From: Lachnospiraceae bacterium UBA7205
GTDB taxonomy: Bacteria; Bacillota; Clostridia; Lachnospirales; Lachnospiraceae
Length of the DNA stretch: 64,000 nt
NCBI GenBank assembly: GCA_002490665.1
Contig: DKUL01000007.1
Location: 17,078-81,077, forward strand
Reading direction: 5' to 3'
Made by a program: the position numbers and the translations under genes. Numbering within the stretch: position 1 is the first letter of the stretch; each line of letters begins with the position of its first letter. Below, piece by piece: positions 16,270-23,031 of the stretch. The notes under the pieces are model-generated. The model made no database searches, had not been told where the DNA came from, and saw only the letters and a program-made list of their open reading frames with translations.

Positions 16270-17022
16270 TCAGAAATACCAGCTGCTATTATTGCCATAA
16301 TTATTATAATTGTAATTATTATAGCCGCTGTTCAGGTATGAGTTACTCGTTCCATATCTGTTATAGGTGGATGTGGCACCATACAGCTTGTTTAAGGTAT
16401 TCACACTGTCGGCTGCTGCTTTTTCTATGGTTTCCATCTTCACGCTTATCTTCTCCGCGAAACCGCCATCCCCGGTAAACAATGCCTTTACCTTGTCAAA
16501 ATCAGCCTTCTCCAACGCTTTTTCATCCAGGGAAATCTCACCTGACTTTAAAACCGTGATGCCAATGTCCTTCAAGTCACTTGTATATGTCGATACAATA
16601 CTGTCCAGTGTCTTTCTGAGTGCGAGATTTGCAACGCCGCCAATGTCAGTCAGCTCATCGCGGACGGTGTTAAAGTCCGAAACAAACTCCTTGATGTTTT
16701 TGAAAAGGTTTTCCTTATCATTCTCCTGCGCCTTTTTGCCCGCCTCATCATCCGTATAGGTCATTTTTCCGATTGCAAGCATCTTCTTGACACTGCCCTG
16801 AATATCATCTGCTGCCTTCTCCACTTTCTCATACATGGCAAGCTGTTTTATCTTGGCTGTTGATGATGTCGTCGAGGAAGTGGTTCGTTTTGTGGAGCCT
16901 GACCTGGAGCTGCTGTTTGTCTTGGAAGTCCTGCTGCCTAATATATGTCCGACACGGCTTCTTCTGGCGCTTCTTAAATTTCTTGCCCTCAACAACGAGT
17001 TTCTCAAACTGTTTATCTTCAT
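16270..17022 (-). CDS. FliD-like protein with a Tyr/Asn/Gly/Ser-rich tail
   Basis: 250 residues. The middle resembles the C-terminal domain of the flagellar cap protein FliD: GGVANLALRKTLDSIV, LKDIGITVLKSGEISLDEK and KADFDKVKALFTGDGG follow the family pattern of a GI(T)-x-G-x-L-x-D-x-x-x-L motif and a V-x-x-LF turn. It lacks the N-terminal half of a true FliD (usually over 400 residues). The N-terminus is basic and Ser/Thr-rich (about 25-60). The last 40 residues are Tyr/Asn-rich. The ATG at 17022 is chosen as first Met after AAAGGA, at about 12 nt. A sigma-28-like promoter lies upstream, which fits a late flagellar or motility role. Confidence 0.65.
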   Translation of the reverse strand: MKINSLRNSLLRARNLRSARRSRVGHILGSRTSKTNSSSRSGSTKRTTSSTTSSTAKIKQLAMYEKVEKAADDIQGSVKKMLAIGKMTYTDDEAGKKAQENDKENLFKNIKEFVSDFNTVRDELTDIGGVANLALRKTLDSIVSTYTSDLKDIGITVLKSGEISLDEKALEKADFDKVKALFTGDGGFAEKISVKMETIEKAAADSVNTLNKLYGATSTYNRYGTSNSYLNSGYNNYNYNNYGNNSSWYF

Positions 17023-17096
17023 TCTACATCCATATCCTTTCCGATACTGTCTATAAGGTAAATACAATTTGTTTTGTTTGGCTGTTTATGTAATAT

Positions 17097-17124
17097 ATAT
17101 CGGTAACGGAATGGAAAATCTTTA
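17097..17124 (-). promoter_or_regulatory. Sigma-28 (SigD/FliA)-like promoter of the FliD-like gene
   Basis: Minus strand: TAAA (17121-17124), 16-nt spacer, ACCGATAT (17097-17104), against the SigD consensus TAAA-N14..16-GCCGATAT. One mismatch in the -10. Lies about 75 nt upstream of the chosen start. Confidence 0.6.
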
Positions 17125-17136
17125 TAGCCATTTTCC

Positions 17137-17180
17137 AAAAAATGCAGGAATTGTCGATTTTTTTCAAACAATTCCTGCAT
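17137..17180 (-). terminator. Rho-independent terminator of the flotillin gene
   Basis: Perfect 13-bp stem (17168-17180 with 17142-17154) followed on the minus strand by a T-run at 17137-17142, 18 nt past the flotillin stop. It also separates that gene from the sigma-28-like promoter of the FliD-like gene. Confidence 0.85.
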
Positions 17181-17197
17181 CAGGCACAATTCTCTTT

Positions 17198-18742
17198 TTA
17201 ACCCGGCTGATTGTCTGCCGGTTTCTGGGTCACTGTCAGGTTTACCCCGTCAATTCCGTTGACGGTAATGTTCCTGTTGACTTTTGCATCATACGACTCT
17301 GCGTTTATAATGTTTGCAAGGTCAATGCCTGTTGTCTCCTTCATGGACTCGAAAAGCTTTGTCATGACTGCCGGAACATTTCCAGCCACCTGCTCGACAC
17401 CATTGGAACCGCCATCCCCGCCGATAATTGTAATCTTGTCAATCTGTGTCAGCGGCTCTGCTATCTTTCCGGCAATGTCAGGAAGCACCTTAATCATCAT
17501 CTCGGCAACTGCTGCCTTGTTATACTTTGCATATGCCTCTGCCTTTTTCTCCATGGCTTCTGCCTCCGCCAGACCTTTTGCCTGTATGGCTTCTGCCTCC
17601 GCGACACCCTTTGCGCGGACTGCCGCTGCCTCTGCTTCTCCAAAGGCGCGGATACCCTGCGCTTCCTGTTCCTTCGAGTACCTGTCTGCCTCTGCCTGTG
17701 CCTTTTTCGCCTCCGCTTCACGCTGTGCCTCAAACTGCTGTGCTTCCGCTTCCTTCTGCCTCTGGTAAAGCGCCGCATCCGCCTTCTGCTGTGCAGCGTA
17801 CTTCTCGGCTTCCGCCTGTTTCTTTACCTCCGCCTCGAGGGCACGCTCCTTGACTGCCACCTCTTTCTGCTTCAGCTCAATCTCGCGCTCCTGCTTTGCG
17901 ATATCCGCATTGGCAGTCGTAATCTCGATGGTCTTTCGCTGTTCTTCCTTCTGGATTTCATACGCGGCATCCGCCATTGCCTTCTTGGTGTCCGCTTCCA
18001 TCTGGAGCTCGGACTTCTTGATGGCAAGCTCGTTCTGCTTTTTCGCAATCTCCGTCTGTGCTGCCACTGCCGCGTCGTTGGACTCCTTGTCTGCCGCTGC
18101 CTGCGCAACCTTGATGTCCCTTTCGCTCTCCGCCCTGGCAATCGCTGCCGCTTTCTTAATCTTCACAATATTATCAATACCAAGGTTTTCAATGACATCA
18201 TTCCCGTCAACAAAATTCTGCACGTTAAAGCTTATGATGTCAAGCCCCATGGCTGCAAGGTCAGGCTCCGCGTTCTCCTTTACCAGCTCCGCAAATTTCT
18301 GACGGTCCGAAACCATTTCCTCAAGGCGCATGCGTCCTACAATTTCACGTACATTGCCCTCGAGAACCTCTCTCGCCACCCCTGCTATGTACTCGATATT
18401 CTTGTTCAGGAAATTTTCAGCCGCAATCCTGAGCTTGTCCGGCTGGTTGCTGATTTTGACATTGACCGTGGCATCCACATTGATATTGATATAGTCCGCC
18501 GTGGGCACTGCGCAGCTTGTCTTGACATCAATCGGAATCAGCCGCAGGTTCAGTTTGTCCAGTCTCTCAAAGAACGGAATCCTGATGCTTGCCTTGCCGA
18601 TTACAACCTTTGACTTTTTCTTGATACCTGAAATAATAAACGCCATGTCTGGCGGCGCCTTCACATAGCCCAGACTCAGCAGGACTATCAAAATAATAAC
18701 CACTACCAGCGCAACTATTCCCCCTACCATTCCACCTTTCAT
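17198..18742 (-). CDS. Flotillin-family SPFH membrane scaffold protein
   Basis: 514 residues, matching FloT-type bacterial flotillins. One N-terminal membrane-associated helix (about 5-26, VVIILIVLLSLGY), an SPFH/band-7 domain to about 200, then a long Ala/Glu/Lys-rich coiled coil (about 200-420) with many EAEA/QAEA repeats, and a C-terminal oligomerisation region. Flotillins organise functional membrane microdomains and recruit kinases, proteases and secretion proteins (family knowledge). GGAGGAA precedes the ATG at 18742. The usual NfeD partner is not adjacent. The codon pattern of the repeats leaves a long open frame on the opposite strand, which I do not consider a gene. Confidence 0.93.
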   Translation of the reverse strand: MKGGMVGGIVALVVVIILIVLLSLGYVKAPPDMAFIISGIKKKSKVVIGKASIRIPFFERLDKLNLRLIPIDVKTSCAVPTADYININVDATVNVKISNQPDKLRIAAENFLNKNIEYIAGVAREVLEGNVREIVGRMRLEEMVSDRQKFAELVKENAEPDLAAMGLDIISFNVQNFVDGNDVIENLGIDNIVKIKKAAAIARAESERDIKVAQAAADKESNDAAVAAQTEIAKKQNELAIKKSELQMEADTKKAMADAAYEIQKEEQRKTIEITTANADIAKQEREIELKQKEVAVKERALEAEVKKQAEAEKYAAQQKADAALYQRQKEAEAQQFEAQREAEAKKAQAEADRYSKEQEAQGIRAFGEAEAAAVRAKGVAEAEAIQAKGLAEAEAMEKKAEAYAKYNKAAVAEMMIKVLPDIAGKIAEPLTQIDKITIIGGDGGSNGVEQVAGNVPAVMTKLFESMKETTGIDLANIINAESYDAKVNRNITVNGIDGVNLTVTQKPADNQPG

Positions 18743-18779
18743 TTTCTTCCTCCATTTCTGTCATTTGTAATGTGTATTA

Positions 18780-18957
18780 CCCATGCGCCGCTTCAGCGGC
18801 ATGTTTCCTCTGCATGGGGCTGTGCAATCGAGTAGGGAAGACTTTCCCTACTCGCCGCGCGCCCCATGCGCCGCCTTAGCGGCATACTTCCTCTGCATGG
18901 GGCTGTGCATAAAAAATGTAACGATCCAGTCTCTGAACCGTTACATACAGTATAACA
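18780..18957 (-). repeat. Compound hairpin element, copy R2 (A-B-C-B')
   Basis: Read on the minus strand. Hairpin A pairs 18939-18946 with 18916-18923 and is followed by TTTTTTAT, so it probably also terminates the upstream gene. Hairpin B has outer arms GCATGGGGC/GCCCCATGC (18895-18903, 18861-18869), a GGAAGTATG bulge and inner stem GCCGC/GCGGC. Hairpin C is a perfect 11-bp palindrome at 18829-18854 around CGAGTAGGGAA. A second B unit follows at 18780-18818 with GGAAACATG. It lies between the gene at 19016 and flotillin, 38 nt from the flotillin start. Confidence 0.75.
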
Positions 18958-19015
18958 TGAAATGAAAGCCATGTCATTATTCTTTTTCCCTGCCATTCAA
19001 ACACAGCCCAAGGAA

Positions 19016-19846
19016 CTAAACCGCAAAGTCCACTTTCCGTCCAACCTGATTTTCGTGGTTTGACAGGAAGCCGCCGCTTTCGAACAGGTATTCATTATCC
19101 TCAATAATCCGAATCAGTTCGTCAATGGAGTCTGCCATGAAAGTCACTTCATCGTCCTTCACCTCAATATCCTTTCGCTCCTCACGGCTCTTTTCCAGCT
19201 TCTCCTGCTGCTTTTTCTGCTCTGCCTTCTTCTGCTCTTTCTTTTCCTCCGCTTTCTTCGCTGCCTTTTTCTTTGCCAGTCTCTGCTGGGCAGTCTTGTT
19301 CTGCGCCCGGAAAGATTTGTCCATCGTCGCAAAGAACGATGCCGCTCCGTCGTCATTGACCTTCATGCCGCAGTTCTTCACATTCATGCCCATGCCTGCC
19401 AGCTTGTTCTTTAGCTGTGACAGCCCGCTTGCACCCTGTGAGATAATGCCCTCATACTGCTTGCGGTACTCTTCATCCACTGCCATGCGCTCAATTTTTT
19501 CCTCGTCAATCAAAACCACCATCCTGTTCGGGTTGGCATACTTTGATGCGGTTGCCTTGGCAAATTCCTTCTGATCCTTGCTCACAAGGATAAAGTCAAG
19601 GTTTCCGTACTTTTTCTTCAGTTCCTCATAATACTTTGCAGCGCCCTCACTCAGCTCAGGTTTTCCGATTGTCCTTCCGCCAACCGGTGTCTTTTTGACA
19701 GTCTCCTTGGATTCCTCCGGCTTTTTTGTAACCACGATGTCTTCCTTCGGTTCGTCTGTCTTTGATTTTCTGCTTGTTTTTGATGTGTTGTAGTAAGCCG
19801 AAACGCTTTCTGCAACAGCGGGCATTCCCGCGGAAATGGTACTCAT
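19016..19846 (-). CDS. Hypothetical protein, possibly DUF6033-like
   Basis: 276 residues, no signal peptide or membrane helix. An N-terminal low-complexity Ser/Lys/Glu region (20-70) precedes a conserved-looking core (LSEGAAKYYEELKKKYGNLD, then a DFILVSKDQ strand), a long Lys/Glu/Gln-rich coiled coil (about 185-225), and an acidic C-terminus. The core resembles the clostridial DUF6033 family as far as I can recall. No function is known. GGGAGGGATGAG lies 7 nt before the ATG at 19846. It ends a run of three minus-strand unknowns beginning near 21 kb with a sigma-28-like promoter, hinting at a link with motility. Confidence 0.6.
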   Translation of the reverse strand: MSTISAGMPAVAESVSAYYNTSKTSRKSKTDEPKEDIVVTKKPEESKETVKKTPVGGRTIGKPELSEGAAKYYEELKKKYGNLDFILVSKDQKEFAKATASKYANPNRMVVLIDEEKIERMAVDEEYRKQYEGIISQGASGLSQLKNKLAGMGMNVKNCGMKVNDDGAASFFATMDKSFRAQNKTAQQRLAKKKAAKKAEEKKEQKKAEQKKQQEKLEKSREERKDIEVKDDEVTFMADSIDELIRIIEDNEYLFESGGFLSNHENQVGRKVDFAV

Positions 19847-19926
19847 AGCTCATCCCTCCCTGATCCTATTACAGCCAACATCCGTTTTAGCTGGTACCTT
19901 GTTAATATGTTACCTTGATATCACAT

Positions 19927-19964
19927 TATACTGAGTGTTCAGTCTTTTCGACCGCCAGTATAAC
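19927..19964 (-). repeat. Hairpin A unit of the compound element, solitary copy R5
   Basis: The minus-strand sequence starting GTTATACTGGCGGTC and ending CAGTATAA is clearly related to hairpin A of copy R4 at 59434-59474 (shared GTTATAC, GCGGTC, AAAAGACTGA, CTCAGTATAA). No B or C unit follows. It sits between two minus-strand unknown genes and includes a TATAAT that could also serve as a -10 box for the downstream gene. Confidence 0.6.
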
Positions 19965-19969
19965 ATGAT

Positions 19970-20374
19970 TTATGCTTTTGCATGAAAGCCTGCGCTCTCT
20001 GTCTCCGAAGCCCAGAATATACTGTTATATTTTACCTGTGCCTCAATTTCTCTGACATTTGTCGTCCTAATGGTGGAACGTGTTATCTGTTTACTTACTT
20101 TATCTGCCGCACCTATTTCTGTGCTGATATTGTTGTAATTTTCCATGCGGCAGACACAGCTTACAATTTTCCCCCCGGTAACGGAAATCATATCCCTTAA
20201 GTTTTTCATACAGTCAGGCAGCATATCCAGATTCTGTTCCAGCCACTTTCCGATTGTCTTATCCTTTGCCGCCCTGTAATACAGTCTCTGGCTGATTTCC
20301 ACCTGATAACCGTCTGCTTTCATGCACTCATAATTCTGTTTGATATGTCTTTCATATTTATCATCCATCAGCAT
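19970..20374 (-). CDS. Hypothetical protein (134 aa)
   Basis: No recognised domain. The sequence begins MLMDDKYERHIKQNYECM and looks cytosolic and mixed alpha/beta, with a central strand-like SVTGGKIVSCVCRMENY and a helical C-terminus. The start is uncertain: neither ATG at 20374 nor the one two codons later has a Shine-Dalgarno site at normal distance (AAGGGG lies 13-19 nt away). It follows the 192-residue acidic protein gene by 41 nt and is probably in the same operon. Coding confidence rests on the uninterrupted frame in a co-directional cluster. Confidence 0.5.
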   Translation of the reverse strand: MLMDDKYERHIKQNYECMKADGYQVEISQRLYYRAAKDKTIGKWLEQNLDMLPDCMKNLRDMISVTGGKIVSCVCRMENYNNISTEIGAADKVSKQITRSTIRTTNVREIEAQVKYNSIFWASETESAGFHAKA

Positions 20375-20415
20375 GTACGAAATTTTGTCCCCTTACAATC
20401 CAACTGCACCTGCCC

Positions 20416-20994
20416 TTATGCCTTAATGTCAATCGGAACATACTGTCTTTCAAGATACATCTCGGTCAGTTTTTCCTGCTCGACAATCTCCGGAAGCTTT
20501 TCCTCGAGCCCTTTCTCCGATTCTGCATTGTCTGTCAGCATCTCCTCAAGGGTCTCCTCCAGCACCTCTTCCGGCATCTCCTCAATATCCTCAAGCAGTT
20601 CATCGAGCATACCGCCGTCGTCCTCGATGCCGAGTGCTTCTTTTGCAAGCTCTTCTCTTCTTTCCTCGGCTGTCTTTGGCTCGAGCTCCTCGGCCGCCTT
20701 TGCGATTTTCTCTCCAAGCTCCTCTGCCTCATCCATGCAGTGCATCATCTGTTCATAGTTAAACTGCCTTTTTACCGCATCTATCTGGTCATTATAGTTG
20801 TTAAACAATTCCAGCTTCTTTCCGATTTCTTCCAGCGTATCACAGTGCATATTTTTCAAATCTGCCTTTTTTCCTTCAAAAAAATCCACCTGTGCCTGTG
20901 TCTTCTGAATCCGCTCCTGCTTCTCCTCGGTACTCTTAAGTCCCCATCCGGAATGCAGCATAAAACCGGACCCGTCATTCATAAAAATATTCAT
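20416..20994 (-). CDS. Hypothetical acidic coiled-coil protein (192 aa)
   Basis: Starts MNIFMNDGSGFM; the ATG at 20994 is favoured by GGAGGGGG just upstream. Residues 25-110 are helical and Glu/Lys/Gln-rich with heptad character. The C-terminal half is strongly acidic (runs such as LLEDIEEMPEEVLEETLEEM). No membrane helix, signal peptide or known domain was recognised. It heads the minus-strand cluster 20994 to 19016 and has a sigma-28-like promoter candidate 77-104 nt upstream, so a flagellar or chemotaxis-associated role is possible but unproven. Confidence 0.6.
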   Translation of the reverse strand: MNIFMNDGSGFMLHSGWGLKSTEEKQERIQKTQAQVDFFEGKKADLKNMHCDTLEEIGKKLELFNNYNDQIDAVKRQFNYEQMMHCMDEAEELGEKIAKAAEELEPKTAEERREELAKEALGIEDDGGMLDELLEDIEEMPEEVLEETLEEMLTDNAESEKGLEEKLPEIVEQEKLTEMYLERQYVPIDIKA

Positions 20995-21070
20995 GCTCCC
21001 CCTCCATACTGCCAAATGTACTGGCTCCCATATATACTCTGTTATTGATACCCCGCCGCCTCTACATGAT

Positions 21071-21098
21071 ATATCGGTCTTAAACGCAAAAGAATCAA
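21071..21098 (-). promoter_or_regulatory. Sigma-28-like promoter candidate of the 20994-19016 cluster
   Basis: Minus strand: TTGA (21095-21098), 16-nt spacer, ACCGATAT (21071-21078). The -10 box differs from SigD consensus at one base; the -35 is weak. Confidence 0.4.
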
Positions 21099-21182
21099 CT
21101 GTTTTTCTAATTTTATTTTACAGATTTGCAGGTATCGTTGCACAGACATTTTTCCTCCCAAAATTTTAAAAGAAAAACAGAC

Positions 21183-21209
21183 TAAATTATTTTCAGATTA
21201 TGTCGATAA
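21183..21209 (+). promoter_or_regulatory. Sigma-28 (SigD/FliA)-like promoter of the 21252 gene
   Basis: TAAA (21183-21186), exactly 15 nt, then GTCGATAA (21202-21209). This matches TAAA-N15-GCCGATAA with one mismatch and sits 42 nt upstream of the ATG. No competing sigma-A promoter is evident. Confidence 0.7.
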
Positions 21210-21251
21210 ATATAAGAGGGTATTTTATTTTTTATCAACGGAGGATGCATA

Positions 21252-21878
21252 ATGAAAGCTGAACCAAATGATTGGAGACCATATGGTAAAATCGTTTATC
21301 AAAAACAAAATTTCATAGTCAAGCAGGTGGCGCTGCTGCCCGAGAAAGCAGCCGAGTATGACAGCGCTCCTGACTACACATGCTGTCCGATTCAGTCCTG
21401 GCAGCATACGGATTTACATAAGTTATTTGATGACTGGCGCAAGCAGTTCGCCAAGGCATCGGGAAACGGCATCTGCAAGCGGATACCATGTATCTGTTAT
21501 CCGGATGCAATAGCCTTTCGGGCAGCTTACTTAGCCGGCATCAAACACAGTGCATTTATGAAGGCTATGGCAGATAACCTCAATAACGGATGGGAAACTG
21601 CAAGAATCGTTGCACATGATACCGTCACGAAAGCGACGAAAGCAAAAGACATGAAGGAAATTTGCAAAGCCATAGGATATCCTCCATTTATAATCGCTGC
21701 ACTTGGCAAGGCTCTTCTCAAGTTTGAGGATGGAGACGCGATGCCGCTTATCGCAAAATTTTATGAAGAACTGATTACAGGAATTCTCTATGTACCCGTA
21801 GAAAAGCTTGAGGAGCTGGCTTTTAAGATTTCTGACAAAACGTGGGAAGTAATTGATTCAACTGAATTTAATTATTAG
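21252..21878 (+). CDS. Hypothetical protein under a sigma-28-like promoter (208 aa)
   Basis: GGAGG lies 7 nt before the ATG at 21252, beginning MKAEPNDWRPYGK. No domain recognised. It has Cys-rich patches (YTCCPIQSW, KRIPCICYPD), an Ala-rich helical middle, and a C-terminal helical region ending in EFNY. Soluble, no signal peptide. It is flanked by a sigma-28-like promoter and its own terminator, so it is a monocistronic unit probably expressed with the late flagellar genes. The function cannot be assigned. Confidence 0.65.
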   Translation: MKAEPNDWRPYGKIVYQKQNFIVKQVALLPEKAAEYDSAPDYTCCPIQSWQHTDLHKLFDDWRKQFAKASGNGICKRIPCICYPDAIAFRAAYLAGIKHSAFMKAMADNLNNGWETARIVAHDTVTKATKAKDMKEICKAIGYPPFIIAALGKALLKFEDGDAMPLIAKFYEELITGILYVPVEKLEELAFKISDKTWEVIDSTEFNY

Positions 21879-21906
21879 ACAACCTTATTATAATTATGGC
21901 ACTTTC

Positions 21907-21937
21907 AAACAAGCAGACTGAAATCTGCTTGTTTTTG
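21907..21937 (+). terminator. Terminator of the 21252 gene
   Basis: AAACAAGCAGA (21907-21917) pairs with TCTGCTTGTTT (21924-21934), followed by TTTG. Convergent with the kinase gene that ends at 21997. Confidence 0.85.
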
Positions 21938-21996
21938 TCGTGTGTATTAGAGCGTGCCCCATTCCGGCAACAGATAAAAATCCACGCAGGATTTGC

Positions 21997-23031
21997 TTAC
22001 TGGACAGGCAGAAACACGGAAAAGACAGAGCCCCTATGTAACTCCGAAGACAATTTGATATAGCCGCCCTGTCTCATGATAATTTCGCGTGCCAGATACA
22101 GACCGATACCCACTCCTGGCTCGTCGTGCACTTCCTCCTCCCGGTAAAAGCGCCGGAAGACAGCTGCCTGACTGCCCTCCGGAATGCCCTTCCCGGTATC
22201 TGCCACATCCAGCTTGACATACATTTCCCACTGTTCCACCGAGACGCGGATTCTGCCGCCGTCAGGTGTGTACTTCACTGCATTGTCCAGCAGATTAAAA
22301 ATCGCTTCCGCCGTCCATCTGCTGTCATGGGGCAGATGCAGTTTCTCCGGGCACTCAACGGTGACGGCAATGTTCTTTTTCTCCGCACCGTATACAATAC
22401 CGCTCATAGCCATTGCCAGCGTGCCAAACAGCGGCATATCCTTCTTTTCCAGGTGGACTGCCCCCACCTCCATGCGAGAGGTTTTCACCAGTGCCTGGAA
22501 AAGAAAATCAAGCTTGTCGGTCTGGCTGCGGATTCCCTGTAAAAACTCTGTGCGTTCCTGTTCCGTAACAGGTTTTTCCAGCAGCGTCTCCGTCACCATT
22601 TTCAGGTTGCTCACCGGTGTTTTTACCTGGTGTGAAATATCTGACACCAGCATCTGAAGCTCCCTACGTTCCTCGTCAAGCTTGTATCTGTTTTTCTGTG
22701 AAATCTGGTTAAAGCGTTCAAGCTGATGGCAAATCCGCGCAAACTGTGTCTCGCTGTCTGTAAGTCCCTTCACATCCTCACCGCTCATCATGCGGTCCAG
22801 AATATTGCACAGTTTTGCCACAAACGCTGTCAGGCGCATCCGGAAAATAATAATTAACAGAAGATTCCATAATGCCGCACTCATTGTAAAAACGATGCCC
22901 GAAAAAAGAATTTCTTTGCTGCCCGATATCAGGTACAGCAGGATTGTCGCTCCAGACATTGTGATAATTATTCCGGTCAGTATTATCTTACAGAGCGTCT
23001 GCACATCAAAACGAAATCCTTTCATCTTCAT
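21997..23031 (-). CDS. Sensor histidine kinase at the end of the MoxR/vWA/ABC operon
   Basis: 344 residues. Two membrane helices (about 12-34 and 43-63) with almost no extracellular loop, a HisKA domain with SDISHQVKTPVSN (phosphoacceptor His134), and a HATPase_c domain with NLLDNAVKYTPDGG, VADTGKGIP and GVGIGLYLA. The short-loop architecture is typical of intramembrane-sensing kinases that watch the envelope or a transporter. Its ATG overlaps the stop of the giant vWA gene (ATGA, 4 bp), so it is translationally coupled to that operon. No response regulator gene is adjacent, so its partner is elsewhere. Confidence 0.92.
   Translation of the reverse strand: MKMKGFRFDVQTLCKIILTGIIITMSGATILLYLISGSKEILFSGIVFTMSAALWNLLLIIIFRMRLTAFVAKLCNILDRMMSGEDVKGLTDSETQFARICHQLERFNQISQKNRYKLDEERRELQMLVSDISHQVKTPVSNLKMVTETLLEKPVTEQERTEFLQGIRSQTDKLDFLFQALVKTSRMEVGAVHLEKKDMPLFGTLAMAMSGIVYGAEKKNIAVTVECPEKLHLPHDSRWTAEAIFNLLDNAVKYTPDGGRIRVSVEQWEMYVKLDVADTGKGIPEGSQAAVFRRFYREEEVHDEPGVGIGLYLAREIIMRQGGYIKLSSELHRGSVFSVFLPVQ

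Noticed and set aside
17069..18613. A 514-codon open frame on the plus strand opposite flotillin
   Set aside because: It mirrors the Ala/Glu/Lys-rich coiled coil of flotillin, encodes an improbable Cys/Leu/Arg-rich protein, and has no ribosome site.
21997..23031. Two-component pair with an adjacent response regulator
   Set aside because: No receiver-DNA-binding gene is next to this kinase in the window.
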